Origin: Paracoccaceae bacterium
GTDB taxonomy: Bacteria; Pseudomonadota; Alphaproteobacteria; Rhodobacterales; Rhodobacteraceae
Direction: 5' to 3'
DNA length: 5,092 nt
Assembly (NCBI GenBank): GCA_007134405.1
Contig: SLKW01000436.1
Coordinates: 1-5,092 of the forward strand
Position numbers and translations under genes: made by a program. The notes beneath the pieces were generated by a model. The model did not search any database. It had not been told where the DNA came from and worked only from the letters and a program-made list of their open reading frames with translations. This document shows positions 1 through 5,058 of the stretch, piece after piece. The stretch's first letter is position 1; every line of letters begins with the position of its first letter.

Positions 1-106
1 GACCAGATGCGCCCCTTGCTGCTGCTCCGCGATCCCGGCGGCGTGGGCAAGCGCCCGCTCCCCGGCCCCGGAGCCGTCGAAGGCCACGACGATCTTTCGC
101 CGACAT
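1..106 (-). CDS. Universal stress protein (UspA family), N-terminal fragment cut by the window edge, probably frameshifted at its start
   Basis: The minus strand reads open to the left edge and encodes RKIVVAFDGSGAGERALAHA followed by a helix and an AHLV strand. This is the usual N-terminus of a UspA-family protein: first beta strand ending in the D-G-S turn, first helix, second strand. Such small cytoplasmic proteins, often nucleotide binding, are induced by starvation or redox stress. The nearest ATG (106-104) is out of frame with this domain. Removing one G of the GG at 101-100 gives ATG-TCG-CGA-AAG, i.e. M-S-R-K-I-V-V, exactly where Usp proteins normally begin, so a one-base insertion is likely. 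Otherwise translation would need the in-frame TTG at 135-133, which adds about 11 residues unlike the family. The ATP-binding G-X2-G-X9-G-S/T motif would lie outside the window. Family call fairly sure; functional state unsure. Confidence 0.62.
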   Translation of the reverse strand, partial: MSAKDRRGLRRLRGRGAGACPRRRDRGAAARGASG

Positions 107-261
107 TTCCCAAGTGGCCTGGCGCTCGAGGGCAAGATTGACTGATTTTGCCAACTGATCAAGTGTTTTGCGCCCCGAGCGGCGTCCGCGGTCGAGGAAA
201 CGCCCGGAGATGGGATGGTTGCCGCCCTTCCCCAGACGGCATCGAAGTGTGCCGTGCGCGG

Positions 262-303
262 GTGATCAGCCCGCTTCTCGCGAACATCTTCCTGCACCAT
301 GTG
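262..303 (+). pseudogene. Relic of a group II intron reverse transcriptase/maturase
   Basis: Fourteen codons encode VISPLLANIFLHHV. This closely matches the conserved segment of group II intron-encoded reverse transcriptases that follows the PQGG motif (typically ...PQGG-VISPLLANIYLHYVLD...). Neither the preceding PQGG nor the following LD/W-F residues are present, and the catalytic YADD motif is absent, so only about 42 bp of the gene is recognisable. The similarity stops at an IS-like end (300-313), with which it shares the bases TGTGC, suggesting joining by recombination at microhomology. The surrounding open frame (148-489) is not otherwise protein-like. No intron RNA domain V was seen nearby. 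Confidence 0.6.
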
Positions 304-313
304 CAACAGAGCC
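300..313 (+). repeat. IS5-family-like terminal sequence (solo right end)
   Basis: TGTGCAACAGAGCC, read on the other strand as GGCTCTGTTGCACA, resembles the terminal inverted repeat of IS5-family elements of the IS903 type (which start GGCTTTGTTG...). It matches 13 of 14 bases of the right end of the IS remnant at 3583-3596, in the same orientation. No transposase sequence lies to its left, so it is a solo end left by deletion or recombination. It sits exactly at the junction between the reverse transcriptase relic and the recombinase relic, overlapping both by a few bases. IS6-family ends (GGCTCTGTTGCAAA) are similar and remain an alternative. Confidence 0.5.
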
Positions 314-419
314 CATCGACGCGCATGCGGACCTGCAAACTGTCGGTGCCAATATCCACGCGCTCGACCAGAAGTGCCGCAATACGCGCCTGCTCGGCGG
401 GGAGCAACTCGTCCCACAA
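309..419 (-). pseudogene. C-terminal relic of a large serine recombinase
   Basis: The minus strand encodes 37 residues starting LWDELLPAEQARIAALLVER and ending VRMRVDGL. This matches the distal region of large serine recombinases common in Alphaproteobacteria, where an L-W-x-E-L-F-P-A-E-Q segment is followed by L-V-E-R-V-D-I-G and R-x-R-V-D-G-L. The catalytic N-terminal serine domain and the zinc-ribbon region are missing. Upstream (higher coordinates) the frame stays open but no longer looks like a recombinase; downstream the match stops at the IS-like end. It cannot be active. Intact relatives act in mobile islands or phage-like elements, so it marks past insertion of such an element here. 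Confidence 0.6.
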
Positions 420-576
420 CCGAAGAGGACGCACCACTATGGAAGAACACGATAAGGAACGTTTAAAGAACGATCTTCTTGCCGCCTGATCCGAGGCGCT
501 CACTCTCGAAAAAAGCTTTGAGAAAAGGGCTTCGTTCTGATTCTGTGCAAAGAATTCGTTCTCGAGAGCCGCCTCC
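420..576. other. AT-richer leader region before the permease operon; no firm gene
   Basis: This stretch separates the mobile-element relics from the first permease and is visibly richer in A/T than its surroundings. It contains a 16-codon plus-strand ORF (439-489, starting MEEHDKERLK) with a GAGG 10 bases upstream; it matches nothing I recognise and may be the start of a lost gene or chance. A TTGAGA at 518-523 could be a -35 element, but no good -10 hexamer lies 16-18 bases downstream. The octamer TTCGTTCT occurs twice (531-538, 555-562), 24 bases apart, immediately before the permease start. The permease promoter is probably here, but I cannot place it. Confidence 0.3.
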
Positions 577-2446
577 ATGACCTCCCCCCAGATGCTTATC
601 TTCGCTATTCTCGCGGCCACCATGGCTCTGTTTCTATGGGGACGGTTTCGCCATGACATCGTGGCGCTTCTGGCCTTGATGGCCTGCGTCGTCGGTGGGC
701 TGGTTCCGGCTGCCGATGCATATGCAGGCTTTGGCCATCCGGCGGTGATCACCGTGGCCTGTGTGCTGATCCTGAGCCAGGGGTTGCAGAACACCGGCGC
801 GGTAGACTGGCTGGCGCGCGCCGTGCTGCCGCGCGAGGCCGGACGGCTGACCAGCATGGCCGCCCTGATGGGCCTTGGCGCGGTGCTGTCGGGGTTCATG
901 AACAACGTCGGCGCAATGGCGCTTCTGATGCCGATTGCCGTGCAGGTCTCAGGGCGTCTGGAACTGACGCCAGGGCAGGTGCTGATGCCGCTGGCCTTCG
1001 GCACCATCCTCGGCGGCATGACCACCCTGATCGGCACGCCCCCCAACCTGATCGTCTCGGGTTTCCGCGCGGAGGCAGGATTGGGGCACTTCGGCATGTT
1101 CGACTTCGCCCCTGTGGGTGTGGCTGTGGCCCTGGCGGGCGTGGCCTTCGTTGCCCTCATTGGTTGGCGCGTGGTGCCCGCGCACAAGGCGACCGCCGAT
1201 GGCGCTTTCGAGACGGGAAGCTATTTGACCGAAGTGCGCGTGCCGGAAGACAGCAAGGCGGTCGGCTTGACCCTGCGCGCCTTCGAACACGAGGTCGAGG
1301 ACAGCGGGACGGAGATCGTGGGTCTGGTGCGCAACGAGGTGCGCATGACCGCGCCGCATGGGGGCCGGCGCATTCGCGCGGGCGACATTCTGGCGCTGAG
1401 GGCAGATGTCGATGCACTAGCCGAAGCGTTGTCGGTTTTCGGCATCAAGCTGGAGGAGCAGGAACCGCCCTCGGACGACAAAGAGACGAACACATCGAAG
1501 TCGACCCGGGCTGCGGATGACAAGGGAAAAGACGCCAAGGCCACAAAGGCCAATGACGAGGACGAGGACGAGGAAGACAGTCCGATGCGCGACGAGGATA
1601 TCGTCCTGCGCGAACTGGCCGTGCTGCCGGGGTCCACCATCGTCGGGCGCTCGGCCAGCGACCTGCGGCTGCGCACGCGCTACGGGCTCAACCTGCTGGC
1701 CGTCTCGCGAGAAGGGCGTCCGCCAAAGGTCCGTTTGCGCACGCTGAACCTGAAATCGGGCGATCTGCTGCTGATGCAGGGCCCGTCTGAGGTGATGGCG
1801 GACTTCATCAACGACACTGCCTGCGTGCCCCTGGGCGAACGCGAATTGCGCATCCCCGACAAGCGCATGGCGATTATCGCGGGCGCGATCATGCTGGGAT
1901 CAGTGGGCATCGTCACGCTGGGGCTGTTGCCTGCGGCCGCAGCCTTCACCCTGGGGGTGATCGTCTCGATTCTGTCGCGGACCGTACCGCCGCGACAGGT
2001 TTATACCGCCATCGACTGGCCGGTGATCGTCCTCTTGGCGGCGCTGATCCCGGTGGCCGGCGCAATGCAGACCACCGGGGCGGCTGACGTGTTGGCGCGG
2101 TTTCTGGTCGAGACTGTCGCGCAGGGCAATGCCATCGCGGCGCTGGCGGTGGTCCTGATCACCACCATGTTCCTGTCGGACGTGATGAACAACGCCGCCA
2201 CCGCTGCCGTGCCCCATCGCCATCGGCATCGCCGCCACACTGGGAGTCAATCCTGACAGCTTCCTGATGGCAGTGGCAATCGGCGCCTCCTGCGCCTTCC
2301 TCACGCCCATCGGGCACCAGAACAACACCCTGATCCTTGGCCCCGGTGGCTTCGGCTTTGGCGACTACTGGAAGCTCGGTCTGCCGCTGGAGGTGCTGGT
2401 GGTGGCCGTCAGCATCCCGCTCCTGCTGATCGTCTGGCCGCTGTGA
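577..2446 (+). pseudogene. SLC13/DASS-type permease with two RCK_C domains, frameshifted near the C-terminus
   Basis: Encodes an inner-membrane anion permease of the SLC13/citrate-transporter type (ion transporter superfamily); the substrate cannot be told from sequence (relatives move sulfate, dicarboxylates or other anions). Residues 1-200 form the first membrane half, with SGFMNNVG (105-112) and LIGTPPNL (151-158), the family's pore-loop motifs. Two cytoplasmic RCK_C/TrkA_C-like domains follow (about 215-290 and 338-418), separated by a highly charged linker (about 293-339). The second membrane half starts near 430 and contains LSDVMNNAATAAV (533-545). At 2212-2215 a CCCC run shifts the frame: as written the protein ends at 2256 after a nonsense tail (559 aa). 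Omitting one C restores 76 residues to the stop at 2444-2446, including TPIGHQNNTL and GPGGFGFGDYW, giving 622 aa, a normal family length. ATG 577 is the first start after an in-frame stop at 538-540 and gives the expected N-terminus; its ribosome site is weak. The restored stop overlaps the next gene's ribosome site, supporting the restored frame. Confidence 0.87.
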
Positions 2447-2448
2447 GG
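2445..2448 (+). promoter_or_regulatory. Ribosome binding site of the second permease, overlapping the first gene's true stop
   Basis: GAGG lies 5 bases before ATG 2454 and shares two bases with the TGA (2444-2446) that ends the frame-restored first permease. This is the usual layout for translational coupling in an operon. Ribosomes that stop early at 2256 would finish about 190 bases upstream, so the frameshift should also weaken coupled translation of the second gene. Confidence 0.6.
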
Positions 2449-2453
2449 CGCCG

Positions 2454-3542
2454 ATGACCCTTGCGATTGCACTGGTCCTTGCGATCCTGCTGGTGGCGCT
2501 GGTCCTCTTCGTCACCGAGTGGATACGAATGGACCTCGTCGCGCTCCTGGTGCTGTCGGCACTGGCACTCAGCGGCCTGGTAACCCCGGTGGAGGCCTTT
2601 GCGGGTTTTTCCAACCCCGCCGTGATCACCGTCTGGGCGATGTTCATCATGAGCGAGGGGCTTGCCCGCGCGGGCATCGCCGAGGGGATCGGCCGGCAGA
2701 TCGCCCATGTTGCCGGCACCAGCGAAGTCCGGATGATCACACTTTTCATGCTGGTCGGCGGGGGGCTTTCGGCCTTCATGAACAACATCGGCGTGGCAGC
2801 GCTTCTGGTGCCCGTCGCTGTAGAGGTGGCGCGCCGCAGCGGCGTGGCGCCGTCGCGGCTGCTCATGCCGCTGGCCTATGGCACGCTGCTGGGCGGAATG
2901 ATGACACTGATCGGCACGCCGCCCAACCTGCTGATCCACATGTCCCTGCGCAAGGCAGGCTTGCCGGGTATGGGGTTTTTCCAGTTTGCCTGGATCGGGC
3001 TGCCTGCTCTGCTGGTCGGCACCGCCTTCATGGCCCTTGTCGAGCGCCACCTGTTGCCGAGCCGCGTTCTTGGTGGCGACGAAGACGCGCCGCGGAACCT
3101 GCGATCCGTCTGGCAGCTTGACGAGCGCATCCTTGCGCTGCGCATCCCCGAGGGTTCCGCCATGGCCGGGCGCAGCATCGCCGAGTCGGGGCTTGGCTCG
3201 GCCGCGGGCCTGCTGGTCATTGCGCTCGAGCGGTCCGGACGCACCAAGGCGCTGCCGGCGGGCGACATGGATCTGCAGGGCGAGGATGTTCTGCTGGTGC
3301 AGGGGCGCGCCGACCGCTTCGAGCGGCTTGACCGCTGGGCCGGGCTGATACAGGAGTGCGAAAGCCCGATCCTGCATGAAAAGCTCCTGGCCGCAAGTGC
3401 CCATGCCGAACTCACTCTAGCCGAAACCTCTGCCCTTGTCGGTGCGCCGATCCGGCACCGCAGCTTTCGTGACCAAATCCGTGTGGCCGTCCTGAACGGC
3501 TTCACAGCGCTCTGCATACCCGTCACTGCAGCCGTGGGGTGA
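2454..3542 (+). CDS. Truncated SLC13/DASS-type permease fused in frame to the tail of an IS5-family transposase
   Basis: A second SLC13-type permease, clearly paralogous to the first: SAFMNNIGVAALLVP (106-120) and LIGTPPNLLI (152-161) align with the matching segments upstream, and the opening VTPVEAFAGFSNPAVITV pattern is shared. Residues 1-200 form the first membrane half. An RCK_C/TrkA_C-like domain spans about 218-290, and a second begins near 317 (ELTLAETSALVGAPI) but breaks off around SFRDQ (337-341). The last ~21 residues (IRVAVLNGFTALC... to the stop) instead match the C-terminus of IS5-family transposases (...VAVLN-x-x-T-A-L-G-x-P-...). Most of the second RCK_C domain and the whole second membrane half, over 200 residues, are gone. 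Transport activity is therefore very unlikely. The start at ATG 2454 is supported by GAGG 5 bases upstream and a 7-base gap after the previous gene. The reading frame is intact up to the fusion. Family call strong; loss of function inferred. Confidence 0.85.
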   Translation: MTLAIALVLAILLVALVLFVTEWIRMDLVALLVLSALALSGLVTPVEAFAGFSNPAVITVWAMFIMSEGLARAGIAEGIGRQIAHVAGTSEVRMITLFMLVGGGLSAFMNNIGVAALLVPVAVEVARRSGVAPSRLLMPLAYGTLLGGMMTLIGTPPNLLIHMSLRKAGLPGMGFFQFAWIGLPALLVGTAFMALVERHLLPSRVLGGDEDAPRNLRSVWQLDERILALRIPEGSAMAGRSIAESGLGSAAGLLVIALERSGRTKALPAGDMDLQGEDVLLVQGRADRFERLDRWAGLIQECESPILHEKLLAASAHAELTLAETSALVGAPIRHRSFRDQIRVAVLNGFTALCIPVTAAVG

Positions 3543-3596
3543 GTCTGCCCGGGGAAAGGGGAACCTTGACCGTCAGCCGATTTGTGCAACTGAGCC
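3477..3596 (+). mobile_element. Right-end remnant of an IS5-family insertion sequence
   Basis: The remnant holds the last ~21 codons of a transposase (to the stop at 3540-3542), a short non-coding tail, and a terminal repeat ending at 3596. The coding part contains VAVLNGFTAL, like the C-termini of IS5-family DDE transposases; no catalytic residues remain. The end reads GGCTCAGTTGCACAAATC on the minus strand, comparable to the IS903-type start GGCTTTGTTGAATAAATC. The left part of the element is missing: its internal sequence joins directly to the permease gene, so a deletion removed both most of the IS and the permease's 3' half. The breakpoint lies at about 3465-3480; exact bases cannot be set by eye. 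Confidence 0.65.
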
Positions 3597-3689
3597 GCTA
3601 ATCCTGCAAAGGACGAACAGCGCAATGAGCCAGGCAAGCCCGAAGTATGAGGCCGCTGGTAGCATGGGCGCTGTCCAGTAAGTAGTCAT
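3573..3689 (-). pseudogene. Hydrophobic 38-codon ORF, probable start of a membrane protein cut by the IS end
   Basis: The minus strand from ATG 3689 encodes MTTYWTAPMLPAASYFGLAW and then a strongly hydrophobic stretch LIALFVLCRIS, i.e. one membrane segment. The codons after it (GSVAQIG, stop at 3575-3573) are simply the translated IS terminal repeat, so the natural gene appears to have been cut at about 3597. It lies 42 bases downstream of the regulator on the same strand and could have been its operon partner. No convincing ribosome site precedes the ATG, and I do not recognise the family. It could also be a chance ORF. Confidence 0.35.
3574..3596 (-). repeat. Terminal inverted repeat (right end) of the IS5-type remnant
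   Basis: On the minus strand these bases read GGCTCAGTTGCACAAATCGG followed by CTG. The outer 14 bases recur with one mismatch at 300-313 in the same orientation. The partner left end is not present in the window, so the element cannot be mobilised in cis. Confidence 0.55.
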
Positions 3690-3731
3690 GCGGGGCGAAC
3701 GGGAAGTCGCGCCGGTAAGGGGGCGTGTCGG

Positions 3732-4667
3732 TCAGTCGAGGAGGCCGAGCGCGCGGGCCCGGGTGACTGCCTCGGCGCGGCTGTGGACCCCGAGCTTCTT
3801 GTAGGCGCGCTCTGCCCGTTGCTTCGCGGCTGCCCGTGAGATGCCGAGTTTCTCGGCGATGACCGCGAAAGTCAATTTAGTGGGTAGGTAGCGCAGGACC
3901 AGTGCCTGAGCCATGGTAATCGATGCTGCTTTGATGGTGGCGGCACCTTCTGCCACAGCTTCGGCGGCTGCTTCGTGGGCAGCGGCGACGATGAGGCCGT
4001 CCTCGATCAAGGCGTCGACGGCCTCGTGGGCGGCTGCTTCCTCCACAAGCCCTGCAGTAATCAGCGCCTGTATGGCACGAGCGGCGGCGGCGGCGCCGAT
4101 CGCTTCGGAGGCTGCGATCGACTCAGCCGCATGGGTCTGTGCCGCCAAGGCCGAGAGCAATGCGTGGGCTTCGGCGGCCTGCGCTGCCGCAATCTCCGTT
4201 GCTGCCTGCTCCATCGCTGCGACCTCAGCGCCGACGAACAGCCCGGTTTCGGGCGTGAGGAATCCTTCGCCCAACAGTGTGCCACCGGTCTCGGTGATCA
4301 CGTCGAACAGTGGCTTCGCCCAACTGTGCTCAATGAGCAGGAATGCGAGTCCCGTCCCCGGCGACAGGGACTCGATCAGTGCCCATGCGTCCGCCGCCTC
4401 GAAGCCCGACAAGCCGTCGCCCAATGCGGTTTTCACGTGGTGGGCGCCGTCGAGTGGGATGATGCTCTCCAGGAGAACGCCGAAGTCCTCGTCGTCGCCG
4501 ATGACCAGGCGCTGGATCGTGCCGTCCCCGTCCTTCCCAACGAAAAGCATGTCGATGAGGCGCAACATTCCTCGACCTTGCAGTCGATCGACTTCGGCCA
4601 GGACCCGGACCTCGCCGTCGGCGCCGGGACCGAAACCCACCGCGATCACCTGCAAAGGACCATGCAC
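3732..4667 (-). CDS. LuxR-type transcriptional regulator with DUF6325-like N-terminal domain and alanine-rich helical middle
   Basis: Predicted cytoplasmic DNA-binding protein of 311 aa. Residues 1-150 (HGPLQVIAVGF..., LRLIDMLFVGKDGDG, LAFLLIEHSWAKPL, TGGTLLGEGFLTPE) follow the pattern of the DUF6325/DUF1269-like domain: short strands, an I-R/L-D-L-L-F-V-x-K-D motif, and an E-x-x-W-A segment. Its ligand is unknown. A ~100-residue middle part is about 40% alanine and surely helical; it contains an imperfect duplication, AIQALITAGLVEEAA and AVDALIEDGLIVAAA. The last ~55 residues are a LuxR/GerE helix-turn-helix (LTFAVIAEKLGISRAAAKQR, YKKLGVHSRAEAV), with AAAKQR replacing the more usual NTVKTH in the recognition helix. 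There is no receiver phosphorylation site or autoinducer domain. ATG codons exist at 4685 and 4682, but GGAGGG at 4678-4673 sits 5 bases before GTG 4667, which also gives the family-like start M-H-G-P-L-Q-V; I prefer it. An FNR-type site lies upstream, suggesting oxygen control. Domain assignment by eye. Confidence 0.82.
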   Translation of the reverse strand: MHGPLQVIAVGFGPGADGEVRVLAEVDRLQGRGMLRLIDMLFVGKDGDGTIQRLVIGDDEDFGVLLESIIPLDGAHHVKTALGDGLSGFEAADAWALIESLSPGTGLAFLLIEHSWAKPLFDVITETGGTLLGEGFLTPETGLFVGAEVAAMEQAATEIAAAQAAEAHALLSALAAQTHAAESIAASEAIGAAAAARAIQALITAGLVEEAAAHEAVDALIEDGLIVAAAHEAAAEAVAEGAATIKAASITMAQALVLRYLPTKLTFAVIAEKLGISRAAAKQRAERAYKKLGVHSRAEAVTRARALGLLD

Positions 4668-4672
4668 TATCA

Positions 4673-4678
4673 CCCTCC
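4673..4678 (-). promoter_or_regulatory. Ribosome binding site deciding the GTG start of the LuxR-type regulator
   Basis: On the minus strand GGAGGG ends 5 bases before GTG 4667. The two upstream ATGs (4685, 4682) have no Shine-Dalgarno sequence and would place this site inside the coding region. The GTG start shortens the longest ORF by six residues. Confidence 0.6.
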
Positions 4679-4722
4679 ACATCATGATTTGTACATATTG
4701 CCGGCTTCCCTCTCCGCTCGCA

Positions 4723-4736
4723 TTGATGCAGATCAG
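4723..4736 (-). promoter_or_regulatory. Probable FNR/FnrL/NNR-type binding site upstream of the LuxR-type regulator
   Basis: The plus strand reads TTGATGCAGATCAG, matching 9 of 10 defined bases of the FNR-family consensus TTGAT-N4-ATCAA. Its centre is about 62 bases before the GTG start. If it acts as a class II activator site at -41.5, transcription would start near 4688, and the AT-rich CAATATGTAC at 4700-4691 would supply the -10 region. FNR-family proteins activate genes at low oxygen or in response to NO in Rhodobacteraceae. The site could also serve a divergent plus-strand transcript, but no gene is evident there. Confidence 0.55.
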
Positions 4737-4988
4737 TCTGGGCGCAACGAAACTGAAGGAATGTTGCTGTAGACCACTGGTCTCGGCAGTTCCCGGCCGC
4801 TTGTTGCGGAACGCGGTGATCCCTTTCGGTTCTGGTGAAAAAGACTCGATCAGACGCTCGTGGTATAGACACCCCGGAAACGCACCTCGGAAATTAGTAT
4901 TGTTTAGGATCTATGCCTTACAACCCAGAGAAGGTTAGACGTCAGTCCCTGTTGCACCGCCACTTGCCCTCGCGAAAGCGTTCTCCCC
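4737..4988. other. Non-coding stretch upstream of the regulator; no convincing gene
   Basis: No ORF here has protein-like composition; long frames are shadows of the regulator gene running past its start. It contains a compact inverted repeat (4771-4783), a weak stem (CCGC-N5-GCGG, 4797-4809) and an AT-rich patch (about 4890-4915) that could hold a plus-strand promoter. CGCGAAAGCG at 4971-4980 can form a small GNRA-type hairpin just before the terminator. This could be the body of an untranslated or small RNA ending at 5010, but no promoter is certain. Confidence 0.3.
4771..4783. repeat. Perfect short inverted repeat AGACCA-C-TGGTCT
   Basis: Two 6-base arms separated by one base form an operator-like dyad, 35 bases upstream of the FNR-type site relative to the regulator. 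A dimeric DNA-binding protein, possibly the LuxR-type regulator itself, could bind here. No second copy was noticed in the window, so the role is uncertain. Confidence 0.3.
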
Positions 4989-5010
4989 ATCCGGCTCCGG
5001 CCGGATTTTT
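4989..5010 (+). terminator. Rho-independent terminator on the plus strand
   Basis: ATCCGGC and GCCGGAT form a perfect 7-bp stem around the loop TCCG, followed by TTTT. The opposite strand lacks a T run after the stem, so it acts on plus-strand transcripts. No plus-strand gene ends before it, which suggests either a non-coding transcript or loss of the gene it once served. Confidence 0.65.
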
Positions 5011-5046
5011 CCGTTGTATTCGGGGGTTATGCGGGAGGGGCTGTTA

Positions 5047-5058
5047 ACCGGTACCGGT
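5047..5058. promoter_or_regulatory. 12-bp perfect palindrome, possible LacI-type operator
   Basis: ACCGGTACCGGT is its own reverse complement and is also a tandem of ACCGGT. LacI/GalR-family operators in Alphaproteobacteria often have a central CCGG or CG-centred palindrome of this sort. It lies 35 bases from the right edge and beyond the terminator, so it probably belongs to the promoter of a gene outside the window. Assignment to LacI is a guess. Confidence 0.3.

Noticed and set aside
138..162. Direct repeat of ACTGAT and TTGA/TCAA ends upstream of the stress-protein gene, considered as an FNR site
   Set aside because: The half-sites do not have the required four-base spacing of an FNR-type dyad.
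159..1187. A 342-codon minus-strand ORF
   Set aside because: It runs mostly antisense to the first permease, with low-complexity P/R/S/A-rich sequence there; only the recombinase-like segment (309-419) is meaningful and is reported separately.
3625..3675. A 16-codon plus-strand ORF after AAGGA
   Set aside because: Too short, with long spacing to the ribosome-site-like sequence, and antisense to the more protein-like hydrophobic ORF.
3913..4938. A 341-codon plus-strand ORF
   Set aside because: It is antisense to the LuxR-type regulator; its serine/alanine-rich sequence is the mirror of the alanine-rich codons on the other strand.
4945..4958. A third IS-end-like sequence (GTCCCTGTTGCACC) in the opposite orientation
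   Set aside because: It matches the IS end at only about 11 of 14 bases, the outer bases are wrong and no element-like sequence adjoins it.
4913..5047. A 44-codon plus-strand ORF starting MPYNPEKVRR, with AGGA just before the ATG
   Set aside because: It is arginine/histidine/proline-rich, runs straight through the terminator hairpin, has a ribosome site too close to the start, and matches nothing I recognise. A chance ORF is more likely.
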